Origin: Bacillota bacterium
Lineage (GTDB): Bacteria; Bacillota; Clostridia; Oscillospirales; Acutalibacteraceae
DNA length: 8,161 bases
Assembly (NCBI GenBank): GCA_023415895.1
Contig: JAEZJA010000268.1
Span: 1-8,161 of the forward strand
Reading direction: 5' to 3'
Part shown: positions 1 through 6,180 of the stretch, piece by piece
Layout of the letters: the number at the start of each line of letters is the position of its first letter
Numbering within the stretch: the stretch's first letter is position 1
Translations under genes and position numbers: made by a program
The notes under the pieces: generated by a model
The model's database searches: none
Told to the model about the DNA's origin: nothing
What the model saw: only the letters and a program-made list of their open reading frames with translations

Positions 1-182
1 CCCGAAGTATGTCCGGCGGCCTGCTGCAAAACGGCACCGCATTCGGTGCAAACCTGAGGCTCGGTACAGGTTGCCGCGGGGCCGGGTGTATGTTGATGAA
101 AGAGATTGCTGCACCCTGACGCACAGACAAGGATGGCAAGACAAAGGGTCAAGAGCAACGTACTGCGTATACTTCTTTTCAC
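1..182 (-). CDS. Lipoprotein with His/Cys repeat, N-terminal part only (runs off left edge)
   Basis: Reading leftward from a GTG at 182-180 gives 60 codons with no stop before the window edge. The start is set by GGAGG at 191-195 (minus strand), 8 nt upstream. Residues 1-24 form a lipoprotein signal peptide: basic KR at 2-3, a hydrophobic stretch at about 9-20, then ASGC with the lipidation cysteine at C24. After a short spacer comes a unit starting HTPGPAATC, followed by TEPQVCTECG and VLQQAAGH. Its C39, C45, C48 and H58 suggest a small metal-binding knuckle, and the next HT at 58-59 looks like the start of a second copy. Such repeats are common in secreted proteins of Clostridia; their function is not known to me. 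The product should be anchored on the outer face of the membrane. The function of the missing C-terminal part cannot be predicted. It is transcribed away from the MATE gene, from its own promoter. Confidence 0.82.
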   Translation of the reverse strand, partial: MKRSIRSTLLLTLCLAILVCASGCSNLFHQHTPGPAATCTEPQVCTECGAVLQQAAGHTS

Positions 183-219
183 AATGATTACCTCCATGTT
201 GAATGCTTTGCTCGAATCC

Positions 220-248
220 AGTATAGCACTCAACAAAGGGCTTGTACA
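220..248 (-). promoter_or_regulatory. Probable sigma-A promoter of the lipoprotein gene
   Basis: On the minus strand, TGTACA (243-248, 4 of 6 matches to the -35 consensus) and TATACT (220-225, 5 of 6 to the -10 consensus) are separated by exactly 17 nt. Transcription would begin near 213, about 20 nt before the GGAGG at 191-195. Position and spacing fit the lipoprotein gene well; there is no experimental support. Confidence 0.5.
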
Positions 249-267
249 GGTTTGCATACAACCATAA

Positions 268-531
268 TTTGGCTTTGTTGCACAGAAAAAGCCCTCCTGT
301 CCCACGATCGACATGGTCAATGGTCAAGTGGACTTTCTTTATCGCAAACTTATTAATGGGAATAGGGTGAAAGGATATCAAGGCATCTCGCCAACAAAAC
401 CAGGTGTGTATACCGTCATTATTACAGATTACAACGGTGTATTCCTATACAGTCGCTGGAGTCGGGCGTACAGGACAAGACCCAGACATCCGGTGATGGC
501 TTCGGCGGCGGGAAAGGCAATCCAGGCATAG
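268..531 (+). pseudogene. Possible relic of a bacterial Ig-like domain
   Basis: One plus-strand frame is open from 268 (after a TAA at 265-267) to a stop at 529-531. Its middle part, about 310-440, reads like the C-terminal half of a bacterial Ig-like beta-sandwich, with NGQVDFLYRK, a short loop, then KPGVYTVIITDYNG. The pattern PG-x-YTV-x-x-x-D-x-x-G is the typical last-strand signature of such domains in secreted surface proteins of Clostridia. There is no ribosome binding site before the ATG at 313, no signal peptide, and the last 100 bases are antisense to the well-conserved MATE C-terminus. It is therefore not a working gene. It may be a fragment left by deletion of a larger surface-protein gene, or chance resemblance. 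Confidence 0.28.
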
Positions 532-1766
532 TCCAGTCCGATCAGGGACAATCCCCAGAAAATCGGGATCAGGCAGACGATCTGGCGTGTCAGGGAAAGT
601 ACAACGCTGGGCTTTGCCATGCCGATTGCCTGAAAGAACACAGGAAGAATCAGCGAGATGACAGCGGGAAGAAAGCTTGTGCCCAGGATGCGAAAGGCCT
701 TTTGACCGATCGTCAGCACATGGCTGTCGCTTGAGAAAAACCCGATCAGCGTGTGGGGGATACATTCAAAACAGAACACGCCCACCAGCATAAAGGCGGC
801 GGCGGTCAAAATAGAATCGCCCAGGATTTTTTTGCAGCGTTTGAAATCGCCGCGTGCGAAATTGTAACTGAGCACCGGAACAATGCAGGTTTGCAGGCCG
901 AGCAGGGGAATAAAAAAGATCGTCTGCACTTTGTAATACAACCCGAGCACGGTAACGGCTGCATCCGAAAACTGTGCCAGTATCATGTTCAATGCGGCTA
1001 TGTAGACGGTATACAGCATTTGCATAAAAATCGAAGGGTAGCCAAGGCGGTAAATCGGTTTCATCTGCCGCAAAAAGGCTTGCCACGAGGAGGGCAGGCA
1101 GCCTCCGCGAATTCCTGTAATACAAGCTGCGACGCATTGTCCGGTCACTGTGGCAATCGCAGCCCCTGCAATGCCCAGTCGCGGGAAAAAGCCCAGCCCG
1201 AAAATCAGAAGAGGGTCGAGAACAATGTTGGTGACGGCACCCGAAATCTGTGCGATCATGGGTACGCGCATGTTTCCGCCCGCCTGGTGCACCTTTGTCC
1301 AGATGCTTTCCAGAAAAACGCCCAGGCTGCCGATGCTGACAATCAGGCCATAGGTAACAGCCTGATCGACGGCATTCTTTTCGCTCGCCGAGGTGGCGGC
1401 ATACCCACGCATGAACAGGCAGGCCGCTGCGGCAAAGACAGCCCAGCTGGCGAAGGCCAGCACCGTTCCCGTTCCGGCCACTTCTCTGGCCTCCTGTGAC
1501 CGCCCCTGTGCATACAGGCGGGACATTTGCGTGTTGACGCCGACACCGGTGCCCACAGCCAGCGCGGTGACGATCAGTTGAATGGGGTAAATCACGGAAA
1601 GGGCAGTTAATCCCGACCCATCATATTGTCCCACAAAATAGCTGTCCATAATGGTGTATATGGATTGTATGAGCTGTGCTATCATCACTGGCGGTGCGAT
1701 GCGCAGAAGAATTTTCCATACGCTTTCGGTGGCAAAAAAGCTTCCTTTGGATGGCTCTGAATTCAT
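429..1766 (-). CDS. MATE-family multidrug/sodium (or proton) antiporter
   Basis: The 445-residue protein has the normal length for MATE exporters and about twelve hydrophobic segments, arranged as two six-helix halves (roughly residues 15-210 and 235-440). The N-terminal half begins with the typical motif around residues 22-50, where PPVMIAQLIQSIYTIMD and YFVGQYDG are followed by ALSVIYPI. The G-x-G-x-G-x-N segment GTGVGVN and the second-half segment LGLYYKVQTIFF also fit the family. Proteins of this family swap a cation gradient for export of cationic drugs or other small molecules across the cytoplasmic membrane; the substrate cannot be read from sequence. The ATG at 1766-1764 has only a weak GAGG (1778-1781) 11 nt upstream, so translation may be modest. 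The gene stands alone, diverging from the MerR-ABC operon. I see no clear terminator after its TAA at 431-429. Confidence 0.93.
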   Translation of the reverse strand: MNSEPSKGSFFATESVWKILLRIAPPVMIAQLIQSIYTIMDSYFVGQYDGSGLTALSVIYPIQLIVTALAVGTGVGVNTQMSRLYAQGRSQEAREVAGTGTVLAFASWAVFAAAACLFMRGYAATSASEKNAVDQAVTYGLIVSIGSLGVFLESIWTKVHQAGGNMRVPMIAQISGAVTNIVLDPLLIFGLGFFPRLGIAGAAIATVTGQCVAACITGIRGGCLPSSWQAFLRQMKPIYRLGYPSIFMQMLYTVYIAALNMILAQFSDAAVTVLGLYYKVQTIFFIPLLGLQTCIVPVLSYNFARGDFKRCKKILGDSILTAAAFMLVGVFCFECIPHTLIGFFSSDSHVLTIGQKAFRILGTSFLPAVISLILPVFFQAIGMAKPSVVLSLTRQIVCLIPIFWGLSLIGLDYAWIAFPAAEAITGCLGLVLYARLQRLYRNTPL

Positions 1767-1808
1767 GTTCGTTTCAGCCTCGATTGTGAATTTTGGCGTA
1801 GTGCGTTT

Positions 1809-1821
1809 AGTGTATCACACT
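1809..1821. promoter_or_regulatory. Short palindrome upstream of the MATE gene (possible operator)
   Basis: AGTGTATCACACT is a perfect inverted repeat with 5-bp arms and a 3-nt centre, 42 nt upstream of the MATE start codon, where an operator or -10 region would be expected. It bears no resemblance to the dyad in the merR promoter, so it gives no reason to place the MATE gene under the neighbouring regulator. Five-bp arms can arise by chance. Confidence 0.25.
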
Positions 1822-1949
1822 TAATTCCGTTTGCCTACAGGGTGAGAGAAATATTTGTCACAATAACAGGAAGGAACGCAGAATAGATCGAATGCCGCCA
1901 ACCCAAGGACGCTAGGCGGGGGATACAGGTCTGTTTACAGGGCTTCTTC

Positions 1950-1978
1950 TTGTGTTTTTTGCTTTCTCTTATTACAAT
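1950..1978 (+). promoter_or_regulatory. Weak candidate upstream promoter for the MerR-ABC operon
   Basis: TTGTGT (1950-1955) and TACAAT (1973-1978) are separated by 17 nt. The -10 is good (5 of 6), the -35 poor (3 of 6). If real, it would give a constitutive transcript with a leader of about 110 nt that crosses the MerR operator. Confidence 0.25.
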
Positions 1979-2017
1979 GGAACCAGAAATACTAAATCAC
2001 ACCAAGGCTGCTTGTTG

Positions 2018-2073
2018 AAAAAGAAAAAAGTAAAAAAAGGGCTTGCTTGTGACGCAGCGTCATGAGCTATACT
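2018..2073 (+). promoter_or_regulatory. MerR-type promoter and operator with A-rich upstream tract
   Basis: A TTGCTT -35 (2043-2048) and a TATACT -10 (2068-2073) are separated by 19 nt, the over-long spacer that is the hallmark of promoters activated by MerR-family proteins through DNA untwisting. The spacer is filled by a dyad centred on 2056: perfect core TGACGC-A-GCGTCA (2050-2062), plus outer GCT/AGC arms (2045-2047 with 2065-2067). As in the mercury operator, the dyad centre sits slightly toward the -35. A nearly pure A tract (2018-2038) directly upstream could act as an UP element or bend. The promoter drives the merR-like gene itself, so autoregulation by the encoded protein is the obvious inference. 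Confidence 0.68.
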
Positions 2074-2079
2074 CAATAC

Positions 2080-2085
2080 AGGAGG
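2080..2085 (+). promoter_or_regulatory. Ribosome binding site that fixes the MerR start
   Basis: AGGAGG is followed after 8 nt by GTG at 2094. With the -10 at 2068-2073, transcription should begin close to 2080, so the leader would be only about 14 nt and begin at or beside this site. The longer in-frame start, TTG at 2043, lies inside the -35 element and has no such site. Confidence 0.75.
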
Positions 2086-2093
2086 CGATCAGA

Positions 2094-2894
2094 GTGGAAA
2101 AAATCAAAGCTATTCCCGGGGGGTATATGACGGTGGGAGAGGTTGCGAAAAGAATGGGCGTAACCGTACGCACCCTGCAATACTATGACAAAGAAGGCTT
2201 GCTCGCACCGTCGTCCGAAAGCGAGGGAGGGCGCAGACTGTATACAAACAAGGATATCGTACGGCTTCATCAGGTATTGTCGCTCAAGCATCTTGGTTTT
2301 TCGCTCGACGACATCAAGAATCGACTGATGCCGATGGATACTCCCGCGGATGTGTCACGCGCCCTGACCGAACAGGCGGCTTGCATAAGGGGGGAAATCG
2401 CGGCCTTGTCCGAATCTTTGAGGGAAATTGAGGCATTGCAGCAGGAAGTGTCACAGATGCAGTCGGTGGATTTCAAACGATATGCAGACATCATCATTAA
2501 CCTGAAGATGAACAATGAATTTTACTGGCTGATCAAGTATATGGACGAGGAGACGCTCGAGAAATTCCGGGGCCGGTTCGATCGCGAGAGCGGACAGGTG
2601 ATGATGCAAAAGGTGACCAGTCTTCTCAATCGAGCGAATGAACTCAAAGAGCAAGGAGTGCCGCCTGAAAGCGAGCAAGGCGTGACATTTGCCGGAGAGG
2701 TCTGGCACATGATCGAGGAGTTTACGGGCGGGGATATGCGCATGCTGCCAAAATTGATGGAAATTGACGCATTCACCGGTGAAGATACTGCGTTGAGCCA
2801 CACGCTGGCAGTTACGAAAACATATATTGAACCGGCTTTGGAGGCCTATTTCACAGCAACGGGGTACAATCCGTTTGAGGGGGGAGCACAATGA
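2094..2894 (+). CDS. MerR-family activator with TipAS-like ligand-binding domain
   Basis: The 266-residue protein starts at GTG 2094. The winged-helix DNA-binding domain spans about residues 12-78, with the family pattern MTVGEVAKRMGVTVRTLQYYD, then EGLL, GGRRLYTNKDIVRL and LKHLGFSLDDIK. A long helix (about 88-122) would form the antiparallel dimer coiled coil. The C-terminal part (about 143-258) resembles the TipAS/Mta-type antibiotic-sensing domain: a helical stretch with ANELKEQGVPPESEQG, WHMIEEFTGGD and a final YFTATGYNPF. Such proteins bind drugs or peptides and untwist a 19-bp-spacer promoter; that promoter is present just upstream. The stop overlaps the ABC ATPase start (ATGA), so regulator and transporter are translated together. 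I infer that it switches on its own operon in response to a compound the transporter exports. The ligand is unknown. An alternative start at ATG 2127 has a poorly spaced binding site. Confidence 0.9.
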   Translation: MEKIKAIPGGYMTVGEVAKRMGVTVRTLQYYDKEGLLAPSSESEGGRRLYTNKDIVRLHQVLSLKHLGFSLDDIKNRLMPMDTPADVSRALTEQAACIRGEIAALSESLREIEALQQEVSQMQSVDFKRYADIIINLKMNNEFYWLIKYMDEETLEKFRGRFDRESGQVMMQKVTSLLNRANELKEQGVPPESEQGVTFAGEVWHMIEEFTGGDMRMLPKLMEIDAFTGEDTALSHTLAVTKTYIEPALEAYFTATGYNPFEGGAQ

Positions 2895-3706
2895 ACGAAG
2901 CCATACGCATTGACCAACTGAGAAAAAGCTATGGTGAACGCGAGATACTCAAAGGCCTGACGTTTTCTATCGCCAAAGGGGAGATTTTTGCGCTGCTCGG
3001 TGTCAACGGCGCAGGCAAAACCACGACATTGGAATGCATGGAAGGGCTGCGCCGCTATGACAGCGGGCGTATTGTAAAAGAAGGAAAAATGGGCATTCAG
3101 TTGCAGTCGGCGTCGCTTCCCGAGCATATCCGGCCAATGGAGGCCGTTGAGTTGTTTGCCGGGTGGAATCATACCAAGCCGGACATGGAGATGCTTGCCG
3201 CTCTGGGAATCCCTGAACTTAAGAAAAGGCAATACTTCCAGTTGTCCATGGGACAGAAACGACGGCTGCACCTGGCACTTGCCCTGATCAATGATCCGGA
3301 TATTGTCTTTTTGGATGAGCCCACCGCCGGATTGGATGTGGAGGGACGGGTGTCGCTGCACGACCAGATCCGCAAGCTGAAGAAGCAGGGGAAAACCATC
3401 ATTCTCGCCAGCCATGATATGGCGGAGGTGGAGGATCTGTGCGACCGTATCGCCATCCTCAGCGGCGGCAGCATTGTTTTTCTGGGGAGTGTCGCCCAGT
3501 TGAACGAAAAGATCGGCAAACGGTTTACCCTTTGCATACGCACACAAAAGGGCGAGGAAACCTATGAAACGGATGCCATCGGGGATACTCTGTTGACACT
3601 GCTCCAAGGGTATAAGCAGCAGGACCTTACCATCAGCGATATCCGTATCAGCAGGGGAACACTGGAACAGCATTTTATCGAGATCGCAAGGGGGACGGGA
3701 GCATGA
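2891..3706 (+). CDS. ABC transporter ATP-binding subunit (drug-export type)
   Basis: The 271-residue protein carries every ABC ATPase motif: Walker A GVNGAGKTT (37-45), Q-loop Q72, signature LSMGQ (118-122), Walker B VFLDEP (139-144) with catalytic E143, D-loop AGLD (146-149) and switch H175. The segment between Walker A and the Q-loop is shorter than usual, which I have the impression is normal for partners of MerR-linked ABC-2 permeases. After about residue 200 comes a 70-residue C-terminal tail of the sort seen in CcmA-like drug-export ATPases. It should pair with the permease encoded next to power export. The start ATG overlaps the regulator stop by four bases (ATGA), with a G-rich binding site at 2877-2886 inside the regulator gene. 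The stop in turn overlaps the permease start, so the three proteins should be made at coupled levels. Confidence 0.95.
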   Translation: MNEAIRIDQLRKSYGEREILKGLTFSIAKGEIFALLGVNGAGKTTTLECMEGLRRYDSGRIVKEGKMGIQLQSASLPEHIRPMEAVELFAGWNHTKPDMEMLAALGIPELKKRQYFQLSMGQKRRLHLALALINDPDIVFLDEPTAGLDVEGRVSLHDQIRKLKKQGKTIILASHDMAEVEDLCDRIAILSGGSIVFLGSVAQLNEKIGKRFTLCIRTQKGEETYETDAIGDTLLTLLQGYKQQDLTISDIRISRGTLEQHFIEIARGTGA

Positions 3707-4419
3707 GAGCATTTTTCTATGGAGTAGGACTGCAATGGAAGCTGGACATACGCAGCAAGACGCTGCTGATCACCTGCTATATTGTACCCCTCTTGTTTTT
3801 TGCCGTCATGGGTGGCATTTTTACATCCATCATGCCCGAGTCACGGGAAACACTGATTCAGTCCATGACCGTGATGGGTGTTTCCATGGGCGCGTTGATC
3901 GGTCTGCCGCCCGCCCTTGTGGAGGTTTACGGCAGTGATATCAAGAAGGTATACAAAGCAAACGGAGTGCCGCTCTATCTAGGCATGGTATCCATGTTTC
4001 TTTCAACATTTGTGCATTTGCTTCTTATGAGCACGATCCTGTATATGGTGGCTCCTCTTGCTTTCGGTGCCGCCTACCCCCAGAATCCTCTGCTGTATTT
4101 CGGCTGTCTTGCCATCTTCATCGTGGTGTCGCTCAGTGTGGGGTGCGTGCTGGGACTGTTGGTGAAAGGTCAGGCAAAGCTTACGATGATCTCACAGGTG
4201 GTGTTCCTCCCGTCGATTATGCTGTCGGGCATCCTTTTTTCAGCCGAGCTTCTGCCCGGAGCACTGAAAACCGCAGGCAAATTTCTCCCTGCGGCATGGG
4301 GGTATGCACTGATGCAGCAGGGAGGGTTGCGTTTCGGCAACCTTTGGCCGCTGGCAGCGATTTTTTTTACTGCCGCAATCCTGTGTGGGTTATTGATCAA
4401 ACGGCTGCGATCCGAATAG
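3703..4419 (+). CDS. ABC-2 type transporter permease subunit
   Basis: The 238-residue protein has the six-helix layout of ABC-2 permeases, with hydrophobic segments at about 20-42, 53-72, 91-117, 123-153, 158-182 and 210-232. Between helices two and three, a polar stretch (VYGSDIKKVYKANGVPL) matches the cytoplasmic loop where such permeases usually read RKxGTLKRLRxTPL, and the protein ends in the basic KRLRSE. It would form the membrane channel with two copies of the ATPase, most likely exporting a hydrophobic drug or peptide. Its ATG overlaps the ATPase stop (ATGA), and a GGGGGACGGGAG stretch just before serves as ribosome binding site. It is the last gene of the operon. Confidence 0.9.
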   Translation: MRAFFYGVGLQWKLDIRSKTLLITCYIVPLLFFAVMGGIFTSIMPESRETLIQSMTVMGVSMGALIGLPPALVEVYGSDIKKVYKANGVPLYLGMVSMFLSTFVHLLLMSTILYMVAPLAFGAAYPQNPLLYFGCLAIFIVVSLSVGCVLGLLVKGQAKLTMISQVVFLPSIMLSGILFSAELLPGALKTAGKFLPAAWGYALMQQGGLRFGNLWPLAAIFFTAAILCGLLIKRLRSE

Positions 4420-4448
4420 AATAGGAAATGAAAGCGAAATAGGCTCAA

Positions 4449-4467
4449 CCGTGAAAATTCTTCACGG
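4449..4467 (+). other. Small hairpin after the ABC operon
   Basis: CCGTGAA and TTCACGG form a perfect 7-bp stem around a 5-nt loop, 30 nt after the permease stop. No T-run follows on either strand, so it is not a canonical intrinsic terminator. It could protect the 3' end of the mRNA or assist Rho-type or weak termination. The rest of the 4420-4547 gap is AT-rich and shows nothing else. Confidence 0.45.
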
Positions 4468-4547
4468 CCAAATTTGCAGATACTCCGGTGACAATAGGAT
4501 TGAATCGCCTGAAATTACCATAAATACAAAATGCCATAGCGTAACCC

Positions 4548-4576
4548 TTGACTTTACCAGATTTGACTTTTATAAT
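4548..4576 (+). promoter_or_regulatory. Near-consensus sigma-A promoter of the signalling cluster
   Basis: TTGACT (4548-4553, 5 of 6) and TATAAT (4571-4576, 6 of 6) are separated by 17 nt. Transcription would begin near 4583, leaving a leader of about 47 nt with AAGGA (4615-4619) 10 nt before the ATG at 4630. This is the strongest promoter match in the window and suggests constitutive expression of the FHA gene and perhaps of the genes after it. Confidence 0.8.
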
Positions 4577-4629
4577 TACTATATAACTTCCAAATTAGAA
4601 AAGAAGATGAAGGTAAGGAAGAGAAAGTC

Positions 4630-6177
4630 ATGCAATTGATCAAATCTTTGCTGACGACGGCCGTTCTCGGAATGCTGTTGATCGCATCGTCGGTTCTCGT
4701 TCTTGCAGGCCATGAATCAGGACCGGTAGTCCGTGTCTTGTCCGATGTCGTATTCTATTCGGCTGCGGGCGAGCCACTGGGCAGCGCCTCGGAATACCTG
4801 TCACAAATCGACTCAACGGTTTACACCTACGCCTTCTCTCAAACGGGTGTGCTCATCCGATCATCCGACGGGCGCTCCTACATAGTAACCAATGCGGTGT
4901 GTGTTTCTCCCCAAGGGTTGCATGATGATGCCGCAAAAAGCGCGGCGATTGACGAGATGAAAGCGGCCTTCAACGCTGCCTCCTATCAGATCCGGATGGT
5001 CGTTTACGGTGTGAATGAAGTCAAGGTCGCCGCATCTCTGGTTGGCGCGGATGCCACGCTTGACTGCGCGGTACTGGTCACCGATCAGGAGATTGCCGGA
5101 CAGCCCGCGACCATTCAGAGCAGCCGCGCGGTGATGGTGGAGGATGCGGTGACATGCTTTTGCTATTCCTCCAAGCCCTACACCGACAGCCAAAAAACCG
5201 GCATGCTTTCCGCCGCGGGCACTATTTCCGCTGTCACGGCGGTGGCCGGGATCGATACGTTTGCCAGCAGCATAACCCCGCCCACCGACAGTTCGGACGG
5301 GCCGCTCTTTTTGGCCGACGGCACGATGGCCGGTTTGGAATCCTCTGTATTGAGTGCCAAATCCAACGGCAGAATGGCGGTTCAGGGGGATCGCATCGCC
5401 GAATTTCTGGGCAGTCTGAAACTGACCTTTTCCTATGTGGGAGACAGCCGTCCCGCTTTTGCCCCGAATACGTTTCAATCAGGCTCTGTGTTGCGCACAG
5501 GGCTTATCGTGCTTGGTGTCGTTGCTGCCGGGCTTGCGCTTGTCTTGCTCATACGTGCCACCGTGAAAAGATCCTCTGCCAAACAAACGACAAAACCGGG
5601 CAAGGCAGAGGCTTCTCCACCTGGTTCTACACCCCCTACGCCTCACACCGCTGTACGCTCGACATCTTCCTATGAAGATGCAACCACCGTGCTGGGGGGG
5701 ACTGCGTTTACGACACTAGGTTCCTCTTCGGATGACAGCACCTCGGTTCTGCGTGCGCCCGCACAAATCACCGTGCCTGTGCAGCCGGCTGTGCCAGCGC
5801 GATCGTATGCGGGTGGAACCACTTTGTTTGTACCGGATGAAGAAGAGGGCCTAGGTGGGGATGTGGACATAGGAGAGGAAAAGGGAGCGGTGATCATTCG
5901 TCGAAAAAATTATGACCGCATCCGATTGTCCAAGCCGATGTTTCGTGTCGGCAAGGACGCAACGCGCGTGGACTATTGTATTTCGGATAACCCGGCCATC
6001 AGTCGGAGTCACGCGGTCTTTGTCCGCAAGGGAAAGGAATACTATCTCATTGATAACCGCACGACGAACCATACATATTTAAACGGTACACTGGTTCCCC
6101 CCAATGTGGAGACCCGGCTTGCGGATGGTTGTGTCATACGCATGGCGGACGAGGACTTTGATTTTCAACTGGTATAA
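4630..6177 (+). CDS. Membrane protein: outside trypsin-like pseudoprotease domain, cytoplasmic FHA domain
   Basis: The 515-residue protein has a hydrophobic N-terminus (about 5-26; possible signal cleavage after A26), an outside domain (about 30-285), one membrane helix (290-309, then basic KR), a low-complexity Thr/Ser/Pro linker (315-415) and a C-terminal FHA domain (about 427-515). The outside domain has landmarks of the trypsin/DegP fold: YIVTNA (84-89), LDCAVLV (144-150), and SDGPLFLADGTMAGL (222-236), matching SGGPLF-x-x-DG-x-x-x-G. The catalytic histidine expected in TNAHVV is absent (TNAVCV), though D145 and S222 are present, so it is probably inactive. The FHA core is recognisable: FRVGK (438-442), SRSH (458-461), N480 and LNG (484-486), with Lys where the canonical Arg of GR lies. 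FHA domains bind phosphothreonine. Linker motifs ATTVL, STSVL and GTTLF recall the phospho-switch of GarA/OdhI. The phosphatase and kinase genes follow, making it a likely reader and substrate. Confidence 0.88.
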   Translation: MQLIKSLLTTAVLGMLLIASSVLVLAGHESGPVVRVLSDVVFYSAAGEPLGSASEYLSQIDSTVYTYAFSQTGVLIRSSDGRSYIVTNAVCVSPQGLHDDAAKSAAIDEMKAAFNAASYQIRMVVYGVNEVKVAASLVGADATLDCAVLVTDQEIAGQPATIQSSRAVMVEDAVTCFCYSSKPYTDSQKTGMLSAAGTISAVTAVAGIDTFASSITPPTDSSDGPLFLADGTMAGLESSVLSAKSNGRMAVQGDRIAEFLGSLKLTFSYVGDSRPAFAPNTFQSGSVLRTGLIVLGVVAAGLALVLLIRATVKRSSAKQTTKPGKAEASPPGSTPPTPHTAVRSTSSYEDATTVLGGTAFTTLGSSSDDSTSVLRAPAQITVPVQPAVPARSYAGGTTLFVPDEEEGLGGDVDIGEEKGAVIIRRKNYDRIRLSKPMFRVGKDATRVDYCISDNPAISRSHAVFVRKGKEYYLIDNRTTNHTYLNGTLVPPNVETRLADGCVIRMADEDFDFQLV

Positions 6178-6180
6178 AAA

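Larger units (their letters stand above)
1767..2093. other. Divergent intergenic region between the MATE gene and the MerR operon
   Basis: This 327-base gap has no convincing gene in any frame. Its left part (to about 1860) should hold the MATE promoter on the minus strand, although I find no good -35/-10 pair there, only a short palindrome at 1809-1821. The middle (1860-1945) shows nothing I can name beyond a weak CCGCC/GGCGG pair (1895-1899 with 1915-1919) and no T-run. A candidate plus-strand promoter lies at 1950-1978. The right end holds an A-rich tract and the MerR-type promoter described separately. Confidence 0.6.

Noticed and set aside
262..295. GGCTTT/AAAGCC inverted pair as a terminator between the MATE and lipoprotein genes
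   Set aside because: Only 6 bp with a loop longer than 10 nt and no T-run on either side.
753..1499. Plus-strand open frame of 248 codons
   Set aside because: It lies wholly antisense to the MATE gene, its product is His/Gln/Arg-rich without any family signature, and it has no convincing ribosome binding site. The MATE frame is unmistakable.
1895..1919. CCGCC/GGCGG stem as a riboswitch or attenuator before the MerR operon
   Set aside because: Five bp around a 15-nt loop, no match to any riboswitch core I know, and it lies upstream of the most likely transcription start.
2043..2093. Longer N-terminus for the MerR protein from TTG 2043
   Set aside because: TTG 2043 falls in the -35 element and the extra 17 residues would be encoded by the operator itself. 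AGGAGG at 2080-2085 points to GTG 2094.
2846..3712. Minus-strand open frame of 288 codons
   Set aside because: Mirror of the ABC ATPase gene, which has every catalytic motif on the plus strand. The antisense product has no recognisable domain.
4451..4639. Small plus-strand frame of 62 codons before the FHA gene
   Set aside because: Its GTG start lies inside a hairpin stem, it spans the near-consensus promoter at 4548-4576, and it has no ribosome binding site. Its composition is that of AT-rich non-coding DNA.
4861..5478. Minus-strand open frame of 205 codons
   Set aside because: Antisense to the outside domain of the FHA protein; rich in Gly, His and Arg, as expected of shadow translation.
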